From positions 310,001 to 374,000 of the forward strand of contig NZ_NNRJ01000019.1 of assembly GCF_002252445.1 (NCBI RefSeq): 64,000 nucleotides of DNA, in the 5' to 3' direction. Position 1 is the first letter of the stretch. Each line of letters begins with the position of its first letter. Shown in pieces: positions 55,023 through 63,123 of this stretch. The notes beneath the pieces were generated by a model. The model did not search any database and was not told the origin of the DNA. It saw only the letters and a program-made list of their open reading frames with translations. Position numbers and translations under genes: made by a program. The DNA is from Brucella thiophenivorans. Its GTDB lineage: Bacteria; Pseudomonadota; Alphaproteobacteria; Rhizobiales; Rhizobiaceae.

Positions 55023-55382
55023 GTGAGTTGCTTGGCAGAGGCTTTCCCCAAGTTCAGTAAACGCAACGAGTATCTCAGCGCCCATTCAAGATCGACGTGG
55101 CGCGATGGACTGCCCCTGCGTCATCGGTCGACAATATTCCCTGAGGACTTCAACTCCCTGACCGCGCTTGAAGCTGACATCTTGATCACGCATGAAGCAT
55201 CGTCGACCCATAAATATGGGCACACTGAAATCGATGACCTCGCGGAGGTGCTGGGCGTAAAGACCATTGTACATGGTCACCTTCACCAGGACTATCGCGC
55301 TACGCTTTCCAACGGCATCAAAGTGATCGGCTTGCCGAAAGCGGGCGTTCTCGTCACGTCGTTCTCAGCGCTGATCGGGTAG
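55023..55382 (+). pseudogene. Metallophosphoesterase fragment (C-terminal part)
   Basis: About 120 residues show the last part of a calcineurin-like phosphoesterase: DILITHEASSTHKYGHTEIDD and the metal-binding IVHGHLHQDYR, followed by KVIGLPKAGV. The N-terminal half with the first metal ligands (DxH, GDxxD) is absent, and no ATG with a ribosome site is upstream. It is thus a 5'-truncated remnant at the right side of the element. Confidence 0.75.
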
Positions 55383-55579
55383 CAGAAGAGCCATCATCCC
55401 CCCTTCGGCTATTGCGACCTGGCCCCGGATTTCAACACCACCATCTGCGAAGTAGCGCTGAACTGGGCAGTCAGCGAACAACCATGTGCCCAAAACCTAA
55501 TGACGCCGTCAGCCTCTCGGGCCACGTGATCCGCAACTCGGAAATTTCTATCAGAGCGGATAGCCTACGCCAGCGCTCA
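55383..55579. other. Non-coding right end region of the ars element
   Basis: About 200 bases, rich in G and C, between the phosphoesterase fragment and the right inverted repeat. I find no gene or recognisable transposase remnant in it. Confidence 0.5.
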
Positions 55580-55606
55580 TAGCGACGAACCAAGGGAGAG
55601 CAATCA
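55580..55606 (-). repeat. Right terminal inverted repeat of the ars element
   Basis: Read on the minus strand, it begins TGATTGCT and continues CTCCCTTGGTTCGTCGCTA, matching the left copy at 25 of 27 bases. Confidence 0.85.
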
Positions 55607-55611
55607 ATAAA
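55607..55611. repeat. 5-bp direct repeat ATAAA, right flank of the ars element
   Basis: Same five bases as at 49863-49867, directly outside the right inverted repeat. Confidence 0.65.
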
Positions 55612-55643
55612 AGGACGAGATTTTCGTCTAAAAATTGATTTTA

Positions 55644-55720
55644 TGGCGCACCCGACTGGATTCGAACCAGTGACCTCTGCCTTCGGAGGGCAGCACTCTA
55701 TCCAGCTGAGCTACGGGTGC
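55644..55720 (-). tRNA. tRNA-Arg (anticodon CCG)
   Basis: On the minus strand it starts GCACCCGTAGCTCAGCTGGA, with stem CTGCC/GGCAG around loop CTCCGAA (anticodon CCG), T-loop GTTCGAATC and encoded CCA. A T-run 3' of it (about 55632-55636) is a likely terminator. The ars element ends 33 bases from its 3' end without duplicating tRNA sequence. Confidence 0.97.
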
Positions 55721-55979
55721 ATCGCCGGGAGGCATACCGCCTCAATCAATCGCGTTTCTAGCCGAACCATGCCATGTCTTCAATGGCTTATTTGGTAAAA
55801 CAGCCATGAAAAGTCCAAGCCTTGCTATCTGCGCTGTGAAACGCTCTCGATAAATTGACAGCCTCGTGCTTGACCGGTAAATTTTGACTTAATTGAGCCT
55901 GTATCTGGGCGCAATATTTCCTCGCGGGGACAAGAGCCAGGCACAGTAAGTGCCGCTATCCTAATGAGGAGGACTTGTC

Positions 55980-56351
55980 GTGAAAAGAATACTCGCTTCG
56001 CTTGCTATATTGGCTTTCACTTCCGTCAGCGCGCTCGCCGCTCAACCTGCAATGATGGGCGATTCTTCGGCGGGCAAAATGCTTGTCACGTCGAAGGGCA
56101 TGACGCTTTACACCTTCGACAAGGATATGATGGGTAAGTCGGAATGTGATGCGAAGTGCCTGAAAATGTGGCCTGCATTCTATGCCGATAAATCCGCAAA
56201 ATCTGACGGTGATTTTACGGTCGTAAAAGCTTCTGATGGCAAGAATATGTGGGCTTATAAGGGCATGCCACTTTATCGTTATCATGATGATAAAAAAGCT
56301 GGCGATATGATGGGTGATGGCAAAGGTGGAGTTTGGCACATCGTGAAATAA
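55980..56351 (+). CDS. Small secreted protein with PF03640-like repeats
   Basis: This 123-residue exported protein has a signal peptide (MKRILASLAILAFTSVSALA) and two copies of a short repeat: GKMLVTSKGMTLYTFDKD...CDAKCLKMWPAF and KNMWAYKGMPLYRYHDD. This is the secreted repeat found in COG4315 proteins of unknown function. Two cysteines (CDAKC) occur. The start is GTG, with AGGAGG 8 bases upstream. It lies alone between two tRNA genes. Confidence 0.9.
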   Translation: MKRILASLAILAFTSVSALAAQPAMMGDSSAGKMLVTSKGMTLYTFDKDMMGKSECDAKCLKMWPAFYADKSAKSDGDFTVVKASDGKNMWAYKGMPLYRYHDDKKAGDMMGDGKGGVWHIVK

Positions 56352-56515
56352 ACACACGTTTAATTTCCACATTTTCAATAACGAGCGGCCCTGACAGTTA
56401 GTGCGCCCGAATAGTAAGCGCGCAAAGGGCCGCTTTTCTATTACAGAAGCAATAAATCCAATAGCTGAGAATGAAGGAAATTTCGGTCACAAGCATTCCT
56501 CTATGAAGAGAGGAA

Positions 56516-56592
56516 TGGCGCGAGTGACGGGGCTCGAACCCGCGACCTCCGGCGTGACAGGCCGGCACTCTAACCAACTGAGCTACACCCGC
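56516..56592 (-). tRNA. tRNA-Asp (anticodon GTC)
   Basis: On the minus strand, GCGGGTGTAGCTCAGTTGGT starts the cloverleaf, the CCGGC/GCCGG anticodon stem holds loop CTGTCAC (anticodon GTC), the T-loop is GTTCGAGCC, and CCA is encoded. Confidence 0.97.
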
Positions 56593-56795
56593 GCATTGTT
56601 CCGATGTCTTTCGACTGGGAACGTTGCTCATGTATGCGGGAACGTAGTCAGCGTCAATCGTTTCCGCACATAAGACGATAAAAAAATCGGATAATTCTAA
56701 TTTAAGTCCACAACTGTGGAAAACGCTCGGGTTTTGCTGATTGTTGCAATGAAAAGCGGCACCTGAGAGGAGAGTGCCGCTCATTTTGAGTTTCG

Positions 56796-57035
56796 TTAGC
56801 GAACAGATTCGCCGGTCTTAGGATCGATTTTAATTTCGACCTTCGCGCCATTTTTCATGAAATATTCGATTTCATAATAACCACGATCATTCCAATCGAC
56901 TTCGTCAATATATTGAATGTCCGGTGTTTGTTCGATCTTGGCAATTATTTCCGAAAGCTTCGTCCCTTCCGGCGCGGCGGCAAGTGCGCCTGCGGAAGTT
57001 GCGGTGAGAAGAATGGCGGCTAACACTGTGCGCAT
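56796..57035 (-). CDS. Small exported PepSY-domain protein
   Basis: This 79-residue protein has a signal peptide (MRTVLAAILLTATSAGALA) and one PepSY domain, recognised by the GTKLSEIIAKIEQTPDI start and the VEIKIDPKTGESVR end. PepSY domains often inhibit peptidases or regulate envelope proteins. The role here is unknown. The start has AAGGAG upstream (minus strand). Confidence 0.9.
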   Translation of the reverse strand: MRTVLAAILLTATSAGALAAAPEGTKLSEIIAKIEQTPDIQYIDEVDWNDRGYYEIEYFMKNGAKVEIKIDPKTGESVR

Positions 57036-57113
57036 GAAGAACTCCTTCCATTGTTGCAGCTTTTACTTAAGGCTACAAAACCGGAGATCAAGGTTACGCA
57101 TTGCTAATATTCT

Positions 57114-57200
57114 CTATTGCCATGCACCGAAATGCGTCTGCAAAAAGCAGCCGAATACAAGGAAGGCAACGATGGCCAAGGCGAACAAGAGAATCTTCAT
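57114..57200 (-). CDS. Predicted 28-residue membrane protein
   Basis: The frame ATG 57200 to TAG encodes 28 residues starting MKILLFALAIVAFLVFGC and ending THFGAWQ. It is one hydrophobic helix with a Lys before it, which fits a tiny membrane protein or a lipoprotein-like peptide (the GC near residue 18). The ribosome site is weak, and a 10-bp inverted repeat lies 21-55 bases upstream. Non-coding origin is possible. Confidence 0.4.
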   Translation of the reverse strand: MKILLFALAIVAFLVFGCFLQTHFGAWQ

Positions 57201-57220
57201 ATTATGATCATCTGCATTAT

Positions 57221-57255
57221 TGAGATCACAAACAAGAAAACTCTATGTGATCTCA
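57221..57255. promoter_or_regulatory. 10-bp inverted repeat upstream of the 28-residue frame
   Basis: TGAGATCACA and TGTGATCTCA form perfect arms separated by 15 bases. It could be an operator or a hairpin. It is in the gap between the PepSY/28-residue genes and the lipid kinase gene. Confidence 0.5.
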
Positions 57256-57414
57256 ACCCGCACAAAGGCTGATATTTTCGTAAGAATCGCAGCGCGTTGC
57301 CACCAGAACATTAAAAGCGTTAAAAAGATTTCATAAGCGTTCCCATTGATATCCGAAATTCCATCGCCATTTGCGATGTTCAATATCTCAAATTTAATGT
57401 CTCAACGGGTACAA

Positions 57415-58302
57415 ATGGCAAAACCCTCTAAACGCCGCGCTTTGCTGATCGTCAATCCGAAAGCCCGCAATGGTAAAGGGTTCAATTCGGATATGCGCTC
57501 AATACTCGAAAACGGAGGCCTCTCTCTCGTAGAAAAGACAGCCAGCGGCGATGAAACTATATCGGATGTCATTCGTGCGAACACCGATGTGGATATGGCT
57601 ATCGTTGGCGGTGGCGACGGTACGTTGAATGCAGCAGCACAGGGGCTTGTCGAAACAAAGCTGCCGCTAGCCATATTGCCGCTTGGTACTGCCAATGATT
57701 TCGCGCGTACGATTGGCATTCCTGCCGATCCGACAGAAGCGACTAGGCAAATGCTGACATATGACAAGCACCCCATCGATCTGGGTGAGGTCAATGGCCA
57801 TCTCTATTTCAATGTTGCAAGCATTGGATTTAGCGCAGAACTTGCGCAAAAACTTAGCGCTGATGCCAAGAAAAAATGGGGCAAGCTCGGATATGCAATT
57901 GCCGCAGGCCGCATTCTCATGCGTTCGGAATTGTTCACGGCTTATCTTGAACACGATGGCATTACAGAGCAGATCAAGACACTTCAGGTCTCGGTCGGAA
58001 ATGGCAAGTTTTACGGTGGCGGCATGGCTGTCGAAAAAGACGCCGCAATTGATGACGGCAAGCTTGATTTTTACAGTCTGGAAGTTGATCACTGGTGGAA
58101 ATTGCTGCGTCTGCTGCCAAGCTTGCGTCAAGGAACGCAGTCAAAATGGGATGATGTTCGCGCTTTTCCTACAACGGAAGTGATCATTCGGACAAGAAAG
58201 CCTCGTCCTGTCAACACGGATGGAGAGCTTTCCACTTGGACGCCAGCGCATTTTCGCCTGCATCGCGAAGTTATCAGCGCCTATCGCCCTTCTTCTTTTT
58301 AA
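57415..58302 (+). CDS. Diacylglycerol kinase-like lipid kinase (YegS/BmrU family)
   Basis: This cytosolic lipid kinase of 295 residues phosphorylates diacylglycerol-like lipids. The N-terminal LLIVNPKARNGKG motif, the nucleotide-binding GGGDGTLNAAAQG and the PLGTANDFARTIG motif are complete. The open frame reaches 57346, but ATG 57415 (MAKPSKRRALLIVNP) is the best match to the family start; ATGs at 57376 and 57397 are also possible. The ribosome site is weak for all of them. Confidence 0.88.
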   Translation: MAKPSKRRALLIVNPKARNGKGFNSDMRSILENGGLSLVEKTASGDETISDVIRANTDVDMAIVGGGDGTLNAAAQGLVETKLPLAILPLGTANDFARTIGIPADPTEATRQMLTYDKHPIDLGEVNGHLYFNVASIGFSAELAQKLSADAKKKWGKLGYAIAAGRILMRSELFTAYLEHDGITEQIKTLQVSVGNGKFYGGGMAVEKDAAIDDGKLDFYSLEVDHWWKLLRLLPSLRQGTQSKWDDVRAFPTTEVIIRTRKPRPVNTDGELSTWTPAHFRLHREVISAYRPSSF

Positions 58303-58308
58303 GAACAT

Positions 58309-58342
58309 AAAAAATGGCCCGCTCTGAAAAGAACGGGCCCAA
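58309..58342 (-). terminator. Terminator of the 25-residue gene
   Basis: GGGCCCGTTC/GAGCGGGCC-type hairpin followed on the minus strand by CCATTTTTTATG. It lies between the convergent lipid kinase gene and the small gene. Confidence 0.8.
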
Positions 58343-58419
58343 TTCATGACGTTAGGTGAGTGGCTCGGAGGTCATAAGAGCCGTATATGTAACGGGCGAG
58401 GTGCCCAAACGTTCCATCA

Positions 58420-58497
58420 TCAGAAGAAAAAGTACCAGATAAATAGTACTGCGATGAATGGTACGCCAAGAAGCCAAAGAATGAGTGCGCGGAACAT
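58420..58497 (-). CDS. Predicted 25-residue membrane protein
   Basis: The frame ATG 58497 to TGA encodes 25 residues starting MFRALILWLLGVPFIAVLF and ending IWYFFF. It is a single hydrophobic helix. The ribosome site AAGGAGAG lies 5 bases before the ATG, which is better than in most neighbours, and an intrinsic terminator follows at 58309-58342. This gives a complete small transcription unit. I do not know its function. Confidence 0.7.
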   Translation of the reverse strand: MFRALILWLLGVPFIAVLFIWYFFF

Positions 58498-58700
58498 GTT
58501 GTCTCTCCTTCATGTTGTAATTTCAACGCTCTGGCGAGATTTTGGTTCCCGAAATTTCATAGATTTGCAGCCGGTCCGGCTCGACTCATTTCAAGCAATT
58601 TGCAATACTTTAATGATCCGTCAATAATTCGGTGACATCACTATTTTCTAAAAGATAAGTTCGATCTCTCGATCATAGAAGAATTGCGGGCGTGTGGCGT

Positions 58701-59933
58701 ATGAGTTCTAACGGGTGGCGAAACCGTGCTGAAAGTGCGGAACTGTCGATGAAGCGCGATAAACGCGCACCGGCAGCTATGTTGACTTTTCTGGCGCTGG
58801 CTTTGGCGCTTGCGGGTTGTGCAAGTGCGCCGCAGCCAAAATCGAAGAAAAAGCACCCGAAAGAATATTTTGCTGAATCCAAATATGGCGTGAAAGCCAG
58901 TCCGCGCGTGACAAATGTACAGGGCAAGCCTTTACCGCGTGGTGGCGGTCGTAATCAGACCGGCAAACCTTATAAGGTCAAAGGCAAATGGTATTACCCA
59001 AAAGAAAATAAGAATTACGCCTCAAGAGGCCGCGCCTCCTGGTATGGTAGCGCCTTTCATGGACGCCTGACCGCCAATGGTGAAATTTACGACATGACGC
59101 ATTTGACTGCTGCGCATCCGACAATGCCGCTTCCAAGCTACGCACGCGTCACAAACATGTATAATGGCAGCTCGGTTATTGTTCGTGTGAATGATCGTGG
59201 CCCGTTTGAACGTGATCGCGTTATTGATCTGTCGCAGAAAGCTGCTGAAATGCTGGACTATCAGCATCACGGCACTGCCGATGTTAAGGTCGAATATGTC
59301 GGTCGTGCGCCACTTGATGGACAGGATGATGCTTATTTGATGGCATCCTATCAGCCGGGCAATGCTGATCCGATTGGGCAACCCGCCACGGGCGTTATGA
59401 TGGCGATGAATGCACCAACGCCGACACCGGCGGGCATTGCAGCAATGCCGGTTCCGCAAAACTCACCGTTTGAAGTCAATCCGGCCTATGGTGATGGTGA
59501 AGTGCCTCTGCTTCCTGCCAATGTACCTATTCCTTCTCGCCGTCCCGCAGACAGTTTTGGCGTTGCCAATGCTGCCAATGTCAGAGGACTTGCGGGCTAC
59601 GCGTCTGATCGTCTCGCAGCGTCTGCCTATGCGGAAGAGCGCACCTATGGCAGTATTTTGACTGAAAGTGCTATTTCGGACGCATGGAAGCGCAGAGAAG
59701 CAGAAGAACAGCGTGAATATGTCGAGCTCGGCATGTTCAATACGCTTGAAGATGTTGCAAAGCTGGAAAAGGCTCTGTCGCACTTTGCGCGTTTTACACG
59801 AACAAAGATTCCGACAGAAAATGGCGATGTTTTTGAGCTGACGGCCTTCGCTGAAAAAGGCAATAATGACGATCTACTGCGCGCGGCATGGAAAGCCGGA
59901 GCGACTGATGCTTTTGTCGTTCGTGCGGACTGA
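58701..59933 (+). CDS. rlpA: Septal ring lytic transglycosylase, RlpA-like lipoprotein
   Basis: RlpA proteins are outer membrane lipoproteins that cut glycan strands at the septum. After a membrane segment and lipobox LALAGCAS (Cys about 42), a basic linker leads to the double-psi beta-barrel with RASWYGSAFHGRLTANGE, TAAHPTMPLPSYARVTN and the VNDRGPF motif. The C-terminal 75 residues (YVELGMFNTLEDVAKLEKAL) look like a SPOR-type septum-targeting domain. ATG 58701 is used (410 residues); ATG 58749 (MKRDKRAPAAM) is an alternative right before the signal. It precedes a DacF-type gene, both for wall remodelling. Confidence 0.88.
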   Translation: MSSNGWRNRAESAELSMKRDKRAPAAMLTFLALALALAGCASAPQPKSKKKHPKEYFAESKYGVKASPRVTNVQGKPLPRGGGRNQTGKPYKVKGKWYYPKENKNYASRGRASWYGSAFHGRLTANGEIYDMTHLTAAHPTMPLPSYARVTNMYNGSSVIVRVNDRGPFERDRVIDLSQKAAEMLDYQHHGTADVKVEYVGRAPLDGQDDAYLMASYQPGNADPIGQPATGVMMAMNAPTPTPAGIAAMPVPQNSPFEVNPAYGDGEVPLLPANVPIPSRRPADSFGVANAANVRGLAGYASDRLAASAYAEERTYGSILTESAISDAWKRREAEEQREYVELGMFNTLEDVAKLEKALSHFARFTRTKIPTENGDVFELTAFAEKGNNDDLLRAAWKAGATDAFVVRAD

Positions 59934-59971
59934 TTTTCGCGGGAGTTCAGTCCAAGCATCACGGGTGTAAC

Positions 59972-61156
59972 ATGGGGCGTAGTTCAATCAGCATAAAATT
60001 TGTAGCGGCTGTTTTCGTTGCTGTTTCGTTTGCTATGCCGAGCTATGCACAGACACTGCAGGCAGCTTTCGCCGCCAAAGCGCCACAGGTTCTTTTGCTG
60101 GATGATAAAAGCGGCACTGTTCTTCTTTCCAAGAATCCTGACTTAAAAATTCCGCCCGCTTCCCTGGCAAAGCTGATGACTGCGGAAGTCATTTTTGAAG
60201 CGCTGGAAAAGGGCGAAACGACACTAGAAACAACTTATCCGGTGACTGAATATGCCTGGCGCACTGGCGGTGCTCCTTCCGGCACGTCGACTATGTTTGC
60301 AGCCATCAAATCAACGCCAACGGTTGCTGATCTTCTGCAAGGCATGATCGTGCAGGCTGCAAATGATGGCGCGATCATTCTTGCCGAGGGACTTTCCGGC
60401 AGCGAAGACGCTTTTGCAAAGAAGATGAATGAGCGGGCGAAGGAACTGGGTTTGACCAGCTCGACCTTTGTCAACTCAACCGGCTTGCCAGCAGCGGGGC
60501 AGGCGGTAACACTGTCCGATCTTATAAAACTGGCGCGTCATATTCATAGCGCGCATCCACAACGCTACAAATATTACGCACAGGACGCGTTTACCTGGAA
60601 CAAGATATTTCAACGCAATCGAAACCCGCTTCTGCGGCTCGATATTGGCGCAGATGGCATGGGGACGGGATATACGGAAGCATCCGGTTATGCTCTGGTT
60701 GGCTCGGCGGAGCAGAAAGGACGCCGACTTTTTCTCGCAATGAGCGGTCTTACCAGTATCAAGGAACGCGAGGAAGAAGCCAAAAGGCTTATCCAGTGGG
60801 GAATGACAGCCTTTGATGGGGTAAATATTTATTCGGCTAATGAAGATGTCGGCGCAGCACAGGTTTTTGGCGGTTCGCAGTCGAGTGTGCCGTTGAAAGT
60901 CAGGGATGAGGTGGAGTTGCTTCTGCCAAAGGACGGGCGCGATAAGTTGAAAGCGCGAATCTCCTATGAAGGTCCATTGACTGCTCCCATTCAGGCGGAT
61001 ACGCAAATCGGAACTCTGGAATTTGAACTCAATGGCAATATTGTCCAGCAATTTCGGCTTTATACCGCGCAGTCCGTTCCTGTCGGTACACTTTCGCAGC
61101 GCGCAATGGGCGCAGTGTTCGAACTTTCGACCGGTTGGTTGAGGAAATATCTTTAA
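59972..61156 (+). CDS. D-alanyl-D-alanine carboxypeptidase-like protein (DacF/PBP5 family) with altered motifs
   Basis: This is a 394-residue exported peptidase S11-type protein. It has a signal peptide (cleavage near SYAQTLQ) and the SxxK motif SLAKLMT. Two other motifs of the active site differ from the norm: SxN appears as AAN (VQAANDGAI), and KTG appears as GTG (GMGTGYTEASG). The C-terminal PBP5_C domain is present (VPLKVRDEVELLLPKDGRD). It could thus be weakly active or act as a regulator. It directly follows rlpA with 38 bases between. Confidence 0.87.
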   Translation: MGRSSISIKFVAAVFVAVSFAMPSYAQTLQAAFAAKAPQVLLLDDKSGTVLLSKNPDLKIPPASLAKLMTAEVIFEALEKGETTLETTYPVTEYAWRTGGAPSGTSTMFAAIKSTPTVADLLQGMIVQAANDGAIILAEGLSGSEDAFAKKMNERAKELGLTSSTFVNSTGLPAAGQAVTLSDLIKLARHIHSAHPQRYKYYAQDAFTWNKIFQRNRNPLLRLDIGADGMGTGYTEASGYALVGSAEQKGRRLFLAMSGLTSIKEREEEAKRLIQWGMTAFDGVNIYSANEDVGAAQVFGGSQSSVPLKVRDEVELLLPKDGRDKLKARISYEGPLTAPIQADTQIGTLEFELNGNIVQQFRLYTAQSVPVGTLSQRAMGAVFELSTGWLRKYL

Positions 61157-61212
61157 AGTGCTTACCCAAAAAAAGGGGGGCGGTTTTTCGATAAGATGCT
61201 CGCTGAAAAATA
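61155..61212. repeat. Degenerate copy of the GCGCATCCCGAAAAGTG repeat
   Basis: AGTGCTTACCCAAAA and GCGGTTTTTCG...AGATGCTCG follow the order of the intact copies at 42256 and 44092, with several differences. It starts at the stop of the DacF-like gene. Confidence 0.4.
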
Positions 61213-61333
61213 TCCGGAGCGCCGTTCTGATGTAATGAGATCGAAAAGTACGCCAGATACTCGACGTTCCGCATAAACGCCGATAAACAGAACAAAGATT
61301 GTTTTATCGGAACTCAATTTTTCGGAAGCCAGT

Positions 61334-61978
61334 GTGTCTGGATTATTCATTACATTCGAGGGTGGGGAAGGCGCTGGCAAATCAACCCAGATCGCCTTGC
61401 TGGCTGAGCATCTGCGTGCGCTTGGCTTTGATCCGCTGATAACCCGCGAACCGGGTGGTTCTGCGGGTGCTGAGGCTGTTCGGCATGTGATTCTCAGCGG
61501 CAATGCCGAAAGCTATGGCCCCGCGATGGAAGCTCTGCTTTTCGCTGCTGCCCGCGCCGATCACGTCGATCAGTTGATCCGTCCGGCGCTTGCCGAAAAC
61601 CGTATAGTGCTTTGCGACCGCTTTATCGATTCGAGCCGCGCCTATCAGGGCGTAACTGGTAATCTCGATGCCATCTATATGGCAGCCATTGAACGCATTG
61701 CGATTGATGGCGCCATGCCTGATCTCACCATCATTCTCGATATTCCTGCCGAGAAGGGGCTGTCGCGAGCGAACAAGCGACGCGGGAGTGATGTGGCAGA
61801 TCGTTTCGAGAAAGAAGCGATAGCGGTACATGAGGCACGCCGCCAAGCTTTTCTCGCTATCGCCAAAGCTGAGCCTGATCGCTGCAAGGTGATCAATGCT
61901 GATCGCGATCTAGACGCTATTTCCGCTGATATGATTGCTGTTACTGATGAAATTTTGAAGAAAAGGGGACTTCTATGA
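61334..61978 (+). CDS. tmk: Thymidylate kinase
   Basis: Tmk phosphorylates dTMP to dTDP. The P-loop [12 protein letters not shown], the TREPGGS motif and the LID region ([13 protein letters not shown]) are clear. The start is GTG 61334, with GGAAG upstream; the frame begins at the family's usual N-terminus. The last four bases overlap holB. Confidence 0.97.
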   Translation: MSGLFITFEGGEGAGKSTQIALLAEHLRALGFDPLITREPGGSAGAEAVRHVILSGNAESYGPAMEALLFAAARADHVDQLIRPALAENRIVLCDRFIDSSRAYQGVTGNLDAIYMAAIERIAIDGAMPDLTIILDIPAEKGLSRANKRRGSDVADRFEKEAIAVHEARRQAFLAIAKAEPDRCKVINADRDLDAISADMIAVTDEILKKRGLL

Positions 61979-63051
61979 TTGAAGAACTCGACGTCCCCAA
62001 AGCCCATGATTCCATTGAAGGCGTAGCCGAACCTTCCGCCAGTGATTACCTCGCAGGTCACAGTGAAATTGCTTCGTTCCTTGCGCAGGCCTATCGCGAA
62101 GGGCGCATGCATCATGCGCTGTTATTTGAGGGTGAGCAGGGCATCGGTAAAGCAACGCTGGCCTTTCATCTGGCTGGCCACATGCTTGCGAATAGTGATC
62201 ATGTATCCGCGCCTGAAACCATCAGTGCACCTGATTTCAGCAAACCGCTGTGGCGACAGATCGCGGGCGGTATGCATCCAGCAGTCCTGCATATAAATCG
62301 TCCGTTTGATCAGAAGACGGGTAAGTTCAAAACTGGCATTCCGGTTGAGGAAATTCGTCGCGTCACGCATTTTCTGACACGCACGGCATCGGACGGCGCA
62401 TGGCGTATTGTCATTGTCGATCCTGCCGATGACATGAACCGCAATGCTGCCAATGCGCTGCTTAAAACGCTGGAAGAACCGCCAGCGCGCGCGATGTTTA
62501 TTCTGATTTCGCACTCATCGGGGCGGCTTTTGCCAACGATCCGGTCACGCTGCCAGAGCATACAGTTTAAACCGCTTGGCGATGGGCCACTCACAGATGC
62601 GCTTACGCATATCGGGCTAAGTATCGGTCTGGGTGTTGGGGAAATAACGCCGTCTCTTCTCCAACGTTCGGAAGGCAGTGTGCGCAAGGCTTTGCTACTG
62701 GTTGCACATGGTGGCCTTGAAATCTCCGATACGGTCGATAAAATTTTGCAAGGTCAGACATTCGATCTTCCGAAAGCGCAAGCGCTTTCCGGTGTTCTGA
62801 ATGGCCGCGAAGCGGAAGTTCAATATGAGTTGTTCCGCGATTATCTGATGGGGCTTATCGCCGATGAAGCGCGTCGCTATGCAGATTCGGGGCAAACGCG
62901 CGAAGCCGACCAGTGGTCGCGCTATTGGAGCGAGCTTACCCGCGAAATTACCAACGCTGAAACCTATAATCTCGACCGCAAACAGGCAGTTATGATCCTT
63001 TTGGAAAAAACGCATCGCGCTTTTCGATCTGGTAAGCCTACGCTTACGTGA
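61975..63051 (+). CDS. holB: DNA polymerase III subunit delta'
   Basis: HolB is a subunit of the clamp loader and pairs with DnaX. After about 25 residues comes the AAA+ fold: [19 protein letters not shown] (P-loop), the [23 protein letters not shown] segment (sensor-1 region with Walker-B-like VDPADD) and the [17 protein letters not shown] motif. It has 358 residues, overlaps tmk by four bases (ATGA), and metG follows 72 bases later. The set tmk-holB-metG is a common gene order in alphaproteobacteria. Confidence 0.95.
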   Translation: MIEELDVPKAHDSIEGVAEPSASDYLAGHSEIASFLAQAYREGRMHHALLFEGEQGIGKATLAFHLAGHMLANSDHVSAPETISAPDFSKPLWRQIAGGMHPAVLHINRPFDQKTGKFKTGIPVEEIRRVTHFLTRTASDGAWRIVIVDPADDMNRNAANALLKTLEEPPARAMFILISHSSGRLLPTIRSRCQSIQFKPLGDGPLTDALTHIGLSIGLGVGEITPSLLQRSEGSVRKALLLVAHGGLEISDTVDKILQGQTFDLPKAQALSGVLNGREAEVQYELFRDYLMGLIADEARRYADSGQTREADQWSRYWSELTREITNAETYNLDRKQAVMILLEKTHRAFRSGKPTLT

Positions 63052-63123
63052 CATGCCGCCTGACATGCGTTATGTCACCGCTAACGTTTTTTGAAAACCA
63101 CAGTTGAAGAAGCCGGATTTCTG

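Larger units (their letters stand above)
49868..55606. mobile_element. Putative non-autonomous transposon carrying arsenic resistance genes
   Basis: A 5739-bp segment is bounded by 27-bp inverted repeats identical at 25 of 27 positions, with termini 5'-TG and CA-3', and flanked by a perfect 5-bp direct repeat. Inside are arsR, arsN2, arsC1, acr3, arsC2 and arsH plus three decayed genes near the ends. No transposase or integrase is inside. Base composition is visibly richer in G and C than the flanks. TG..CA ends with 5-bp duplications occur in Mu-, Tn7-, Tn552- and Tn5053-related elements and in some IS families, so a trans-acting transposase from one of these may have moved it. The family is not identified. 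It lies in a short gap between a core gene and the 3' end of tRNA-Arg. Confidence 0.75.

Noticed and set aside
55644-55720. Integration of the ars block by site-specific recombination into tRNA-Arg
   Set aside because: The tRNA is next to the block, but no copy of its 3' end is found at the far side and no integrase is present; inverted repeats with a 5-bp direct repeat explain the borders better.
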